This document shows positions 18,800-29,409 of a stretch of DNA of 64,000 nucleotides, piece after piece. A program made the translations under genes and the position numbers. This DNA is from Streptomyces sp. SID13726 (GTDB lineage Bacteria > Actinomycetota > Actinomycetes > Streptomycetales > Streptomycetaceae): contig NZ_JAAGLY010000018.1 of assembly GCF_010548375.1 (NCBI RefSeq), positions 62,001 through 126,000 of the forward strand. Reading direction: 5' to 3'. Numbering within the stretch: position 1 is the first letter of the stretch; each line of letters begins with the position of its first letter. The notes below the pieces were generated by a model. That model saw only the letters and a list, made by a program, of their open reading frames with translations, searched no databases and had not been told where the DNA came from.

Positions 18800-19758
18800 T
18801 TCTGGTGTCCTCCGGCGGTTTCGGGAACGGGCGTGAGGAGGGACCCGTCGGTCAGGTAGCTGTCGAGATTGCGCAGCGCGAGCTCGAGCATCGCCGTGCG
18901 GGTCTCGGTGGTGGCGCTGCCGATGTGCGGGAGCAGCACGACGTTGTCCGACTTGCGCAGTGCCTCGGGCACGTGTGGCTCGTCGGCGTAAACGTCCAGG
19001 CCCGCGCCGGCCAGCCCGCCGCCGGACAGCAGGTCGATCAGTGCCTGTTCGTCGACGACGCTGCCGCGGGCGACGTTGATCAGATAGCCCTGCGGCCCGA
19101 GTGCCTCGATGACCGCCCGGTCGACCAGGTTCTCGGTGCCGGCGCCGCCGGACACGGCGACCACCAGCACTTCGACCGCCCGCGCGAGGGCGAGCGGCGA
19201 TTCTGCGTAGGTGTAGGGCACGTCCGGAACCGGGCTGCGGGAGTGGTAGGTGATCGGGCAGCCGAAAGCGGTGAGCCGGGTGGCGATCGCCGCGCCGATC
19301 CGGCCCAGGCCGAGGATGCCGACGCGGCGGCCGCTGACCTTGGTGGCCGGCGGGAACTGCGGCTGCCTGGGCCAGAGCCCGTCGCGTACGAACCGGTCGG
19401 CGGCCGGGACGCGGCGCAGGGTGTCGATGAGCAGGCCGACGGCGGTGTCGGCGACACAGTCGGTGACCACATCAGGGGTGTTGCTCACGACGATGCCGTG
19501 CTCGGTCGCGTAGCCGACGTCGATGGCGTCGTAGCCGACGCCGATGTTGATCACCGCGCCCAGCGTGGGCAGCCTGGCCATCAGCGTGGCGTCGAGACCC
19601 GACACGCTCGTCGTCACCGCGGCCGTCACCGTCTCGGCGTGCTCGGCCAGGAAGCCGTCACGATCCGGGCCGCCGGGCAGTTCGACCACGTCGTAGCGGC
19701 TGCGCAGAACCTGCACGGCTGCGCTCGGCAGCCCGGCGGTGAGAACCCGTCCCGTCAC
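18796..19758 (-). CDS. D-2-hydroxyacid dehydrogenase
   Basis: A 320-aa NAD(P)-dependent dehydrogenase of the D-isomer-specific family. It has GVGYDAIDV, the Rossmann motif [19 protein letters not shown] near residue 145, the Arg-containing [15 protein letters not shown] near residue 235, and the His of [11 protein letters not shown] near residue 285; a Ser-Arg-Ser after beta-2 (HSRSP) points to NADP. This is the hydroxypyruvate/phenylpyruvate reductase group. The GTG at 19758 is chosen because it overlaps the TGA of the upstream dehydratase as GTGA, a classic coupling signal; longer in-frame starts run inside that gene. It would interconvert the 2-oxoacid used by the downstream enzyme and its 2-hydroxy form. 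Confidence 0.88.
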   Translation of the reverse strand: MTGRVLTAGLPSAAVQVLRSRYDVVELPGGPDRDGFLAEHAETVTAAVTTSVSGLDATLMARLPTLGAVINIGVGYDAIDVGYATEHGIVVSNTPDVVTDCVADTAVGLLIDTLRRVPAADRFVRDGLWPRQPQFPPATKVSGRRVGILGLGRIGAAIATRLTAFGCPITYHSRSPVPDVPYTYAESPLALARAVEVLVVAVSGGAGTENLVDRAVIEALGPQGYLINVARGSVVDEQALIDLLSGGGLAGAGLDVYADEPHVPEALRKSDNVVLLPHIGSATTETRTAMLELALRNLDSYLTDGSLLTPVPETAGGHQK

Positions 19759-21464
19759 GTCTCCTCCACCAGTTCCTCGGGCCAGACCAGGGCGCCGCTG
19801 TGCGTGACCGCCCCCTGATGGGCGGGCCGGACGAGCCTGGCGTACTTCTCGGCGGCCCCGGCCAGCGGAACAGGACGCTCGGGCGGCTTCCACGCGTCAC
19901 GCCTGCGGGCCAGCTCCGCCTCGTCGACCAGCAGGTCGACGGTGCCGGCGTCGGCGTCGATCCGGATGCGGTCGCCGTCCCGCACCAGGGCGATCGGGCC
20001 GCCGTCGGCCGCCTCCGGGCAGACGTGCCCGACGCACAGCCCGCGCGTGCCGCCGGAGAACCGGCCGTCGGTGACCAGAGCGACCTTGTCGCCCATTCCC
20101 TGCCCGACGATCGCCGAGGTGGTGGACAGCATCTCGCGCATGCCCGGCCCGCCCCGCGGCCCCTCGTTACGGATGACGATCACGTCACCCTCGGTGTACT
20201 GCCGCCTGCGCACCGCGCGGAACGCGTCCTGCTCGGTGTCGAACACCCGCGCCGCGCCTTCGAACTGCCGGACGGCGGCCGCCGACACCTTGATCACCGC
20301 GCCGTCCGGAGCCAGGCTGCCCCGCAGGACCACCAGTCCGCCACTGGCGCTGATCGGGTCGGCCGTGGGCCGGACGACCTCGCCGTCCGGGGCCGGGGTG
20401 TCCGCGAGCGCCTCGGCCAAGGTGCGCCCGTCGAAGCTCAGCGCGTCACCGTGCAGGTAGCCGCCGTCCAGCAACGCCTTGAGCACCACCGGGGTGCCGC
20501 CCACCTGGTGCAGGTGGTGCGGTACGTAGGGGCCGCCCGGGGCGAGCGCCGCGATGTACGGAGTGCGGGCGAACACCTCGCCCAGGTCGGTGAGGGTGAA
20601 CTCGACGCCCGCCTCATGTGCGATGGCCGGCAGGTGCAGCGCGGCGTTGGTCGAGCCGCCCGTCGCCGCCACCACCGCCGCGGCGTTCTCCAGGCTGCGC
20701 CGGGTGACCAGCTCACGGGGCAGCGGCCCTCCGCGTTCCAGGTTGACCATCAGCTGCTCGGCCGCCGAGCGGGCCACGGCCTGCCGCTGCGAGTAGGGCG
20801 CGGGAATCGTGGCGCTGCCCAGCGGCGCCAGCCCCAGCGTTTCCGCGTAGGCGCCACCGGTGCCGGAGGAGAACTGTCCCGGACACGAGCCGAGCGTGCT
20901 CGTCATGTGCCGGGCGAAGTCCTCCAGTTCCGCCTCACTCATCTCTCCGGCCTGGACCTTGCCGACCGCCTCCAGCACGCCCAGCGGGTTGGTCTCCTTG
21001 CCCTGCCAGAAGGGCAGCAGCATGGTGCCGCCGTGCAGGAACAGGCTGGGCACGTTGAGCCGCACGATCGCCATCAACAGTCCGGGGATGGTCTTGTCGC
21101 ACGCGCCGACGCCTACCAGCGCGTCATAGTTCTGGGCGCGCATCACGATCTCGACCGAGTCCGCGATCGCCTCCCGTGACATCAGCGAGAACCGCATGCC
21201 CTCGTGGGCCTGGGTCAGCAGATCCGACACCGAGATGGTGGAGAACTCCCGCGCGGTGCCACCGCCCACCTCCACGCCGACTTTCGCCGCCGCCACCTGC
21301 GGCTGCAGCGACTGCGAGCACGGGGAGACCTCGCCGTAGGTGTGCGCCACGCCCACGAACGGACGCTCGATGGCGGCATCGGTCAGGCCGGTCGCGCGCA
21401 ACTGCCAGCGGTGAATGGTCCGGTGCAGGCCGGTGGTCACGATGCGGGACCGACGGTCAACCAC
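19755..21464 (-). CDS. IlvD/Edd-family dehydratase, divergent form
   Basis: A 569-aa dehydratase of the dihydroxyacid/sugar-acid type. The three Fe-S cysteines are in place: SPCSQS (residue about 49), GACDKTIPG (about 122) and [11 protein letters not shown] (about 194). Other family motifs are [26 protein letters not shown] and [17 protein letters not shown]. Unusual are SPCSQS in place of the common PCN and QFSSGTG in place of the usual GMFTANSM after the third cysteine, so the substrate is probably not that of housekeeping IlvD. It dehydrates a 2,3-dihydroxyacid to a 2-oxoacid, feeding the two downstream enzymes. The GTG start at 21464 has CTGGAGG about ten bases upstream. Confidence 0.87.
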   Translation of the reverse strand: MVDRRSRIVTTGLHRTIHRWQLRATGLTDAAIERPFVGVAHTYGEVSPCSQSLQPQVAAAKVGVEVGGGTAREFSTISVSDLLTQAHEGMRFSLMSREAIADSVEIVMRAQNYDALVGVGACDKTIPGLLMAIVRLNVPSLFLHGGTMLLPFWQGKETNPLGVLEAVGKVQAGEMSEAELEDFARHMTSTLGSCPGQFSSGTGGAYAETLGLAPLGSATIPAPYSQRQAVARSAAEQLMVNLERGGPLPRELVTRRSLENAAAVVAATGGSTNAALHLPAIAHEAGVEFTLTDLGEVFARTPYIAALAPGGPYVPHHLHQVGGTPVVLKALLDGGYLHGDALSFDGRTLAEALADTPAPDGEVVRPTADPISASGGLVVLRGSLAPDGAVIKVSAAAVRQFEGAARVFDTEQDAFRAVRRRQYTEGDVIVIRNEGPRGGPGMREMLSTTSAIVGQGMGDKVALVTDGRFSGGTRGLCVGHVCPEAADGGPIALVRDGDRIRIDADAGTVDLLVDEAELARRRDAWKPPERPVPLAGAAEKYARLVRPAHQGAVTHSGALVWPEELVEET

Positions 21465-21479
21465 TGCGGCCTCCAGTTT

Positions 21480-21507
21480 CGATAGGAAAATCTATCGGAT
21501 AGGAAAA
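21480..21507. promoter_or_regulatory. Inverted and direct repeats in the dehydratase/TetR intergenic region
   Basis: CGATAG-GAAAAT-CTATCG (21480-21497) is a perfect 6-bp-arm inverted repeat, and GATAGGAAAA recurs at 21481 and 21498, 17 bp apart. The cluster lies in the 86-bp gap between the divergent starts and is the obvious candidate operator of the adjacent TetR protein. Confidence 0.7.
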
Positions 21508-21550
21508 AGTATTGGATGCTAAAGTGGGCTCGTCAAGGGAGGAATCTCAA

Positions 21551-22156
21551 ATGCCGAAGGGGCCCACGAAGCGGCGACCGCAGACGAGGGCACGGCTGCT
21601 CGAGGCGGCAATGGACGCGTTCGCCGAGGCCGGCTTCGGCGCGACCTCGATCGACGAGATCTGCCGCCGCGCCGGCTATACGACCGGCGCCTACTACTCC
21701 AACTTCTCCAGCAAGGACGAGTTGTTCTTCGCCCTCTTCGACGAGCATGCCGCCCAGGCCCTGGACCGGCTCGTCAGCAAGGTGGCCGGCCTGGCCGACG
21801 GGAACCTCACACCGGAGGAGATAGCCGGCATCCTGGCCGACCTCAGTCCGGAGGAGCGCCGCTGGTACCTGGTCAGCACCGAGTTCACCCTCTACGCGAT
21901 GCGCAACCCCGAGGCCGCCGGGCTTCTCGCCGACCACGATGCCAGGGCCCGCGCCGAACTCGTCCGGATTCTGACTGCCTACCTCACGCGCATGGGACGC
22001 GAATCCGCTGTCGACCTTGACCTGCTCGCACGTCTGATCATTGCCATCCGCGAGGGCGCACTCCTGCAAAGCCTGGTCGAACCCGACGCCCTGCCCACCG
22101 GAACGCTCGAAGCGGCCTTCCTGCCCACCCTGCTCCGATCCCTCTTCCACGCGTAG
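21551..22156 (+). CDS. TetR-family regulator of the dehydratase/IOR operon
   Basis: The 201-aa protein has a clean TetR HTH: RARLLEAAMDAFAEAGF, then TSIDEICRRAGYTTGAYY and SNFSSKDELFFALF (residues 12-60). The C-terminal half resembles regulators whose ligand domain is rich in EFTLYAMRNPEAAG-type helices. The ATG at 21551 has GGGAGGAAT in front. Its divergent position to the dehydratase gene and the repeats between them make it the likely repressor of that operon and of itself (inference). Confidence 0.88.
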   Translation: MPKGPTKRRPQTRARLLEAAMDAFAEAGFGATSIDEICRRAGYTTGAYYSNFSSKDELFFALFDEHAAQALDRLVSKVAGLADGNLTPEEIAGILADLSPEERRWYLVSTEFTLYAMRNPEAAGLLADHDARARAELVRILTAYLTRMGRESAVDLDLLARLIIAIREGALLQSLVEPDALPTGTLEAAFLPTLLRSLFHA

Positions 22157-22205
22157 GAATGCCGGTCTGAGCCACCCCGGGTTCGCGAAGTCCGCTGATC
22201 TTGTT

Positions 22206-22900
22206 TCAGGCGGACTGAGGGGTTTGCTCCTCGGTCCGCCGGGAGGCTTCCTCGTACTCGGCCGGCGATATGCGGCCGAGGGCGGAGTGGAAGCGTTCTT
22301 CGGTGTACCACGTCATCCTGGAAGAGCGCCCGCTCGACCTGGTCGACGTCCTTCCAGGGACCTGCGTCTCGATCAGCTCGGCCGTGAAGCTGCCGTTCAG
22401 CGCTTTGGCCATGGCGTCGTCGTACGAGTCCGCCGCGGAACCGACCGACGCAAAGGCGCTGACGTCGGCGAGCCGGTCGGCATACCGAATGGACAGGTTT
22501 TGCGACTCGCGGACGCTGCTGTGATGAATGAGCCCGGAATCCTCCACAGCTCCATCTCCAGGGCATCCGGCGGGAGTTCGGTCCTCATGTGGCCGGCGAT
22601 CTGCCAGCCGGCGATCATCAGCGAGTACACGTCCAGGACAAAGGCCATAGGCCCATCTCGACCAGGTGCGGCGGGCGCTGGGCCGAGGGCTGCGGGACCG
22701 TCGCGCGGTGGCGCAGCCCTCGGATGACGGCCGCCTCTGCACCCCTTGCGCCTGAGCGCGCGGGCGATCCGGCGCGCCCCATAGGCGCCGCCGGACTCGG
22801 CGTGGATCTCCTCGATCACCGGCATGAGCTGTTCGTCGCGCAGCCGGCGGGTCGGCTCCGGCCGCTTCTTGCGGTGACCACGCCATCCTGGATCCGCGCT
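22206..22900 (-). pseudogene. IS3-family transposase remnant (OrfB), frameshifted and deleted
   Basis: On the minus strand, pieces of an IS3-type integrase appear in order but in several frames: an HTH_21-like piece (LRDEQLMPVIEEIHAESGG, then YGARRIARALRRKG), a core piece with FVLDVYSLMIAGWQI, then FASVGSAADSYDDAMAKALN, and finally WYTEERFHSALGRISPAEYE. At least two frameshifts and a missing stretch between the first two pieces make it inactive. No clear terminal inverted repeats were identified. It lies beside the second dehalogenase-like gene and may mark how that module moved. Confidence 0.85.
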
Positions 22901-22926
22901 GGGGAGGGTCCTCCCCAGCGGCGGTG

Positions 22927-23799
22927 TCAGCTGTTCGCCTTGCCGGCCAGGAAGTCGCGCAGATGAGCCAGCAGTGCCGCCGGCTGCTCCTCCGCGATGA
23001 AGTGGCCGCATTCGGGGATCTCGGCGCCGGTGACGTCGTCCGCGTACTCGCGCCAGATCTCCATGGCGGGAAGCCTGGCCGGTCCTCCTGCGGAACCCCA
23101 CAGCGCCAGCACCGGCATGGTCAGACGCCGGCCCTCGACGGCGTCCGTCTCATCGAGCGCGATGTCCTCTTCCATGGCGCGGTAGTCGTCAAGGCTGGCA
23201 CGCAGGGCGCCGGGGCGGGTGAAGGCACGAACGTAGCCGTCGACCGCTTCAGGTGGCAGACCGTGACGGTTGTAGGTCCACCGCTCGAAGAAGTACTCGA
23301 GATACCCGCGGATGTTCGGCCCCACAAGGAGTTCGGGCAGGTCGGGCTGCATCTGGAACAGCCAGTGCCAGTACCCCGAGGCGAGCGATGCGTTCATCCG
23401 GAGGAACATCTCCCGGGTCGGCACGATGTCGAGCACCGCCAGCCGCTCCACCTGGTCCGGACGGTCCAGTCCCCAGCGATGCGCCACCCGGCCGCCGCGG
23501 TCGTGACCCACGACCGTGGCCTTCTCAAAGCCCAGTGCCTCGACAAGCCCAGCCATGTCAGCAGCCATCCGCCGCTTGTCGTACCCCGCGGTCGGCTTGT
23601 CACTCAGCCCGTACCCACGCAGATCAGGAGCCACCACCGTGAACTCTGCGGCAAGCTCCGTCAGCACCGGCCGCCAACAGTCCGAGGTCTGCGGCCACCC
23701 ATGCAGCAGCACCATCAGCGGCCCAGACCCCGCTCGGAGATAGTGCAGGCGAACCCCATCCACCTGCACAACCCCCGTCCCCACCGTCGGCTGTCCCAT
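22927..23799 (-). CDS. Haloacetate (fluoroacetate) dehalogenase-like alpha/beta hydrolase, copy 2
   Basis: The 290-aa protein is a close paralog of the gene at 11162: same length, same HGWPQT, GHDRGGRVAHR nucleophile elbow with Asp-Arg-x-x-Arg, YWHWLFQMQPDLPE halide-pocket segment and ECGHFIAEEQP histidine. Differences are scattered conservative changes. It should be active on the reading of its motifs. Its divergent partner, a CGNR gene, is dead (23866), while the operator between them is the perfect palindrome, so control may come in trans from the intact CGNR protein at 12098 or be lost. Confidence 0.82.
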   Translation of the reverse strand: MGQPTVGTGVVQVDGVRLHYLRAGSGPLMVLLHGWPQTSDCWRPVLTELAAEFTVVAPDLRGYGLSDKPTAGYDKRRMAADMAGLVEALGFEKATVVGHDRGGRVAHRWGLDRPDQVERLAVLDIVPTREMFLRMNASLASGYWHWLFQMQPDLPELLVGPNIRGYLEYFFERWTYNRHGLPPEAVDGYVRAFTRPGALRASLDDYRAMEEDIALDETDAVEGRRLTMPVLALWGSAGGPARLPAMEIWREYADDVTGAEIPECGHFIAEEQPAALLAHLRDFLAGKANS

Positions 23800-23821
23800 G
23801 ATGTCTCCTCGTCACATGAGC

Positions 23822-23840
23822 TAACCATCTCAGATGGTTA
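23822..23840. promoter_or_regulatory. Perfect 19-bp palindrome, CGNR-module operator copy 2
   Basis: TAACCATCT-C-AGATGGTTA has 9-bp perfect arms. It occupies the same place as the 12057 palindrome in the paralogous module, upstream of the hydrolase start at 23799. Conservation of the site in a module whose regulator is dead suggests it still binds something. Confidence 0.75.
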
Positions 23841-23865
23841 AGCTAGCCTGCGGAATGGACGCGTG

Positions 23866-23995
23866 GCAACGGACGGCCTGCGGCTCTGAGATGGCAGCCG
23901 GGTCACCCTCGGCTTCGTCAACACCTGCCGCTACCGGTGGAAAACCGCCGCGCGAGTCGTTCTGGGAACCGGACGGCGTGGTGACCCGCAACCAT
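23866..23995 (+). pseudogene. CGNR regulator pseudogene (nonsense, frameshift, 3' deletion)
   Basis: The sequence parallels the intact gene at 12098 codon by codon: GTG GCA ACG GAC opens both, then the intact TGG of the IWDGGRV motif is TGA here. Reading through it gives DGSRVTLGFVNTCRYRWKT, matching DGGRVCLDFTNTLRYRWRT. After that the frame is lost by a small indel, and the zinc-finger half is missing entirely. The gene cannot make a regulator. Confidence 0.8.
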
Positions 23996-24273
23996 GCGGC
24001 GCTCGCCAGGACCGCAGACGCCGAGATCCGTCAGAAAGGTCCTGTTGTGTGTGCGCCTGCACCCGCTGCTCGCGCAGGCAGTACTTCCGTACGACCTCAA
24101 ACGCGCACCCCACACGTCAGGCGGAATGCGCCCGGCCCAAGCAGGCCACCCGGTCAATTCCGGGAGGCCGCCGGTCACCCCATGAAATGCGAACCGCCAC
24201 CGGAGTCGAGGCGCGCGAGGCCGACGCACAAGACGATCCCGCTGCAGGGGAAAGGTCCAGGGCCAGCCTGATG

Positions 24274-25287
24274 TCAGCGGTTGTCGGGCGCCATCGACAC
24301 CACGACCTTGCCGGCCTTGGTGCGGCCCTGCTCGACGTGCGCCATCGCCTCCAGCGTCCGGTCGAACGGGAAGACCTGGTCGATGACCGGGCGGAGCTTC
24401 CCGCTGTCGTACAGGGCGCCGAGCTTGCGCAGCTGGGAGCCGTTGGCCTCCATGAAGAAGAACTGGTAGCGCACACCCAGCTTCTTGGCCTGCTTGCGGA
24501 TCTTTCGGCTGAGCATATTCATGACCCCACCCATGAACCCCGGGGCACCGAGCTGCTTCGCGAATCCGGAATCCGGCGGGCCGACGACGCCGACGGCGAG
24601 GCCGCCGGGCTTCAGTACGGTCAGCGACTTCTCGAGGTTGGCCCCGCCAAGGGAGTCCAGCACGAAGTCGTACCCGGACAGGACCTTCGAGAAGTCCTCC
24701 TTGGTGTAGTCGATGACGACGTCGGCGCCGAGGCTGCGCACCAGTTCCTCGGTCGGAGTGTCCGTGGTCGTCGCCACCGTGGCACCGAGGTGCTTGGCGA
24801 GCTGAATGACCGTCGACCCGAGGCCACCGGCACCGGCGTGGATGAGTACCTTCTGGCCCGGCTTCACGCGGGCACGCTCGACGAGGATCTGCCAGGCGGC
24901 CAAGGCCACCAGCGGCACTGCGGCAGCCTCCTCCAGGGTGAGCGATGCCGGCTTGGGCGCGACGTCCTCCTGGTCGATCGCGATGAACTCGGCGAAGCCA
25001 CCGATCCGCAGGTCGCGCGGACGGGCGTACACCTCGTCGCCGACCTTGAAGCTGCGTACGGCGGAGCCGACCCGCGTCACGACGCCGGCCACGTCGTGGC
25101 CGAGCACGAACGGAGCCTTGTACTTCAGGAGCTGCTTGAACTCCCCGTTGCGGACCATCTTGTCCAGCGGGTTGATGCTCGAGGCACTCACCCGTACCAG
25201 GACGTCGCGGTCCCCGACGGTGGGCTCGGGTACGTCGGCGGCGGACACGCCGTCCTTGCCGTACTTCTCGACGACGAATGCCTTCAT
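24274..25287 (-). CDS. NADP-dependent quinone oxidoreductase-type MDR, copy 1
   Basis: A 337-aa zinc-free medium-chain reductase. It starts MKAFVVEKYG, has NPLDKMVRNGEFK and GHDVAGVVTRVG, the nucleotide-binding HAGAGGLGSTVIQLAKHLGA near residue 155, ADVVIDYTKEDF and DSLGGANLEKSL, and the lineage-specific RKIRKQAKKLGVRY segment. The family reduces quinones or activated alkenes with NADPH. Paralogs are the gene at 51545 and a broken piece at 60720. GAAGG precedes the ATG. The bipartite HxlR-type site at 25562 lies 275 bp upstream and could act on it. Confidence 0.9.
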   Translation of the reverse strand: MKAFVVEKYGKDGVSAADVPEPTVGDRDVLVRVSASSINPLDKMVRNGEFKQLLKYKAPFVLGHDVAGVVTRVGSAVRSFKVGDEVYARPRDLRIGGFAEFIAIDQEDVAPKPASLTLEEAAAVPLVALAAWQILVERARVKPGQKVLIHAGAGGLGSTVIQLAKHLGATVATTTDTPTEELVRSLGADVVIDYTKEDFSKVLSGYDFVLDSLGGANLEKSLTVLKPGGLAVGVVGPPDSGFAKQLGAPGFMGGVMNMLSRKIRKQAKKLGVRYQFFFMEANGSQLRKLGALYDSGKLRPVIDQVFPFDRTLEAMAHVEQGRTKAGKVVVSMAPDNR

Positions 25288-25593
25288 GTCAGCCAGCCTT
25301 CTGCGTGATCTTGTCGGGTCGTTTTCTCAGCGGTCGAGGTGAGGGGCGGTACGGATCTTCCCGTCGAGCCTCAAGCCGCCGCGGGAGCGGCCGGGAATTC
25401 ACCCGGCAGCCGCGCATGGGGGCGCGCGGGTGGCAATGCCGTTCACGACTCGGCGACCGCCGGTCAGATCAGCATTGGCTGCGCAAGCCTCTGCACCTCA
25501 GGACTCACAGCCATCGCGAGACCGCTCAGGCTTGCCGTCCTCAGGAGAGGAGACTATAGGCTGAGTATAGAAAAGTAAACTCAACCGGGCGGG
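25288..25593. other. 306-bp intergenic region with an HxlR-type operator
   Basis: No gene is visible. It carries the bipartite site at 25562-25583 and otherwise unstructured GC-rich sequence upstream of the quinone reductase gene. Confidence 0.5.
25562..25583 (-). promoter_or_regulatory. Bipartite TGAGTTTAC-N7-TACTCA site, copy 1
   Basis: Read on the minus strand this 22-bp element matches the one in front of the HxlR gene (31059-31080) at 20 of 22 positions. It lies 10 bp past the stop of the hydrolase gene at 25594 and upstream of the quinone reductase gene on the same strand, which is the more likely target. Confidence 0.7.
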
Positions 25594-26575
25594 TCATGTC
25601 GCAGACACCTTCCAGGCGGGAGCGCGGTCCTTGTCGACCAGGGCTGCGCGGACGCCCTCCAGGAAGTCCGGTGTGCGGATGATCGTGCGCGTGAGGGCGA
25701 GTTCGATGTTGAGACACTCGCGCAGCGTGTACTGCCTCCCCCGGGCCAGCAGAGCGTGAGTGATCTTCAGGCTCTGCGGTGAGGCCGCTTGCAGGGTGTC
25801 CAACGTGTCTGCCGCCCACGGGGTGTCGAGGTGGTGCAGGCGCTTCTCGATCTCGCCGAGGGTCGGGGCGCCGAATGCCCAGTCCACGTCTCCGCGCGCC
25901 TTCGCAAGCCTGCTGTCGGCCACTGGGGAGGGATCGGCGAGGCGGTTGAGGACGACGTCCACCGGGTCGCCGGGATTGTCGGACAGGGTGTCCCCGACCA
26001 GGTCGAGCTTGTCTCCGGGGACGAAGTGTGTGGCCAGCCCCGTGTACAGGGCGTCGGCCGCGTCGAGCCGGTGTCCGGTCAGGCCCAGGTACATGCCGAT
26101 GGCGCCGGGCAGCCTGGGCAGGAAGTAGCTGGACCCGACATCCGGAAAGAACCCGATTCCGGTCTCGGGCATCGCCAGCACCGCGTTCTCGGTGACGACG
26201 CGAAAGCTGCCGTGCACGGACAGGCCGAGGCCGCCGCCCATGCACAGGCCGTCGATGAGCGACACGACAGGGACGGGATACTCGGCGATCCTGGCGTTGA
26301 GCCGGTACTCGGTGGCGAAGAAGCGCTCGCTGGCCTCGGCGTTCCCGGCGAGGCTGTGCTCGCGGACCGTGCGGATGTCTCCGCCGGCGCAGAACGCCTT
26401 CGTGTTGGTGCTGGCGAACACCACGGCCGACAGTGGTGTCCCCTCCCATGCGGTCAGGGCGCGGTCGATGGCGGCGATCATGTCTGTCGTCAGGGCGTTC
26501 AGCGCCGTGGGGCGGTTCAGCAGGATGCGGCCGACGCCCCGGTGGACGTCGGCGAGAACCTCGACCGCAGCGGTG

Positions 26576-26583
<8 letters not shown>
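25594..26583 (-). CDS. 3-hydroxyisobutyryl-CoA hydrolase
   Basis: A 329-aa member of the enoyl-CoA hydratase superfamily, longer than ordinary hydratases. The oxyanion loops [13 protein letters not shown] (about residue 60) and [17 protein letters not shown] (about 105), followed by [20 protein letters not shown], are the hallmark of 3-hydroxyisobutyryl-CoA hydrolases, with the Glu and Asp used for thioester hydrolysis. The ATG at 26583 overlaps the end of the upstream gene as ATGGCTGA, implying translational coupling. With the two genes before it this gives the valine-degradation order hydrolase, alcohol dehydrogenase, semialdehyde dehydrogenase. Confidence 0.9.
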
Positions 26584-28093
<1,510 letters not shown>

Positions 28094-28115
28094 CAGGGTT
28101 CCTTGCTCGCCGGTG

Positions 28116-29276
28116 TCAGGCGTAGATCTGCGCGTAGAGATCGTGGATCTCGTCCGCGGTGGGTACGACGGGGTTGTTGGCGGGCGATCCGGACGCGAGG
28201 GCCTGCTCGGCCATGAGGGGCGCCAGGCGGAACCACTCGTCCTTGTCGATGCCGTGGGCCTGAGGCGTGGGCACCTCCAGGTCCTGGCACAGGATCCGCA
28301 GCTCCTCCACGAGCCTGTCGGCGGCCGTGGCGTCGCTGTCGTCGTCGGTAGCGACTGCGAGTGCGCGGGCACAGTCGGCGTACCGGCTCTCGGCGCCGGG
28401 CACAGAGAACGCGGTCACCGCGGGGAAGAGCATCGCGTTCGACAGACCGTGGGCGACGTGGAAGTGGGCGCCGATCGGGCGGCTCATGCCGTGCACAAGC
28501 GCCACGCTGGAGTTGGAGAAGGCGATGCCTGCCTGGGTCGCGGCAAGCATCATCGCCTCGCGGGCCTCGACGTCTCCCCCATCCGCGTAGGCGCGGCGGA
28601 GGTGCCGGCCGATGGTCCGGATCGCGTTCAGCGCGAGACCGTCGGAGAACGGATTGGCCTTGCGACTCACATAGGCCTCGACGGCGTGCGTGAGCGCGTC
28701 GACGCCGGTGTCGGCGGTCAGCCGGGCCGGCATCGACAGGGTCAGTTCGAAGTCGACGACGGCGGCGACCGGCAGGAACGCCGGCCCCAGGCAGAGCATC
28801 TTCTCGTCCGTGGCGCTGTCGGTGATGATGGTGAACTGGGTGGCCTCGGAGCCGCTGCCCGCGGTCGTCGGGATCGCGATCACCGGAAGCGCCGGACCGA
28901 GGTTGATACGCGGGGCCTTGTAGTCCCGCATCTGCCCGCCCTGGACGGCCAGCAGGCCGAGCGCCTTGGCGGTGTCCATCGGGCTGCCGCCACCGAACCC
29001 GATCACCGAGTCCGCCCCGTGCTCCCGCAGCGCGGCCAGACTTGCGCCGAGCGAGTCGGTCGTCGGATCCGGGACGGTGCCGGCGAACAGGCGTGGTCTC
29101 AGGCCGGCGTCCGTCAGCGCCGTCATCAGTCGTTCCGCGGCACCGGTTCCAGCGAGATAGGCATCCGTCACCAGGAGGGGGCGGCGCAGGCCCAGCCCGG
29201 TGATGACATCACCCAGCTCACCGACAGCGCCACGGCCGACGCGCAGGATCCGCGGGAGGGAAAGGCTGGCAACCAT
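28116..29276 (-). CDS. Iron-containing alcohol dehydrogenase (probable 3-hydroxyisobutyrate dehydrogenase role)
   Basis: A 386-aa type III alcohol dehydrogenase: [12 protein letters not shown] near residue 97 (NAD binding), [11 protein letters not shown], and metal-ligand regions [16 protein letters not shown] and [21 protein letters not shown]. It heads an operon with mmsA and the 3-hydroxyisobutyryl-CoA hydrolase gene, where the step between these two enzymes needs an alcohol dehydrogenase; the usual MmsB is absent from the cluster, so I infer that this enzyme fills it. The start at 29276 (MVASLSLP) is chosen over an upstream GTG-initiated extension that has no family similarity. It is divergent from the LysR gene. 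Confidence 0.88.
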   Translation of the reverse strand: MVASLSLPRILRVGRGAVGELGDVITGLGLRRPLLVTDAYLAGTGAAERLMTALTDAGLRPRLFAGTVPDPTTDSLGASLAALREHGADSVIGFGGGSPMDTAKALGLLAVQGGQMRDYKAPRINLGPALPVIAIPTTAGSGSEATQFTIITDSATDEKMLCLGPAFLPVAAVVDFELTLSMPARLTADTGVDALTHAVEAYVSRKANPFSDGLALNAIRTIGRHLRRAYADGGDVEAREAMMLAATQAGIAFSNSSVALVHGMSRPIGAHFHVAHGLSNAMLFPAVTAFSVPGAESRYADCARALAVATDDDSDATAADRLVEELRILCQDLEVPTPQAHGIDKDEWFRLAPLMAEQALASGSPANNPVVPTADEIHDLYAQIYA

Positions 29277-29409
29277 GGAAGGCTCTTTCAGCAGGAGTAG
29301 CGGGGCATGTCGCGCCCACCGCCCTCGACTGTGCGGCCCTTTGCCATGTGCAATCAATCACCAATGACGCACACCCACTGTGCAGAAACGCAGATACGCA
29401 TATCGTGAC

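Larger units (their letters stand above)
23800..24273. other. 474-bp region: operator, CGNR remnant and unassigned DNA
   Basis: Holds the perfect palindrome at 23822 and the dead CGNR gene start at 23866. From about 24000 to 24273 I see no further CGNR similarity and no other gene; the remainder of the regulator appears deleted. Confidence 0.5.
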
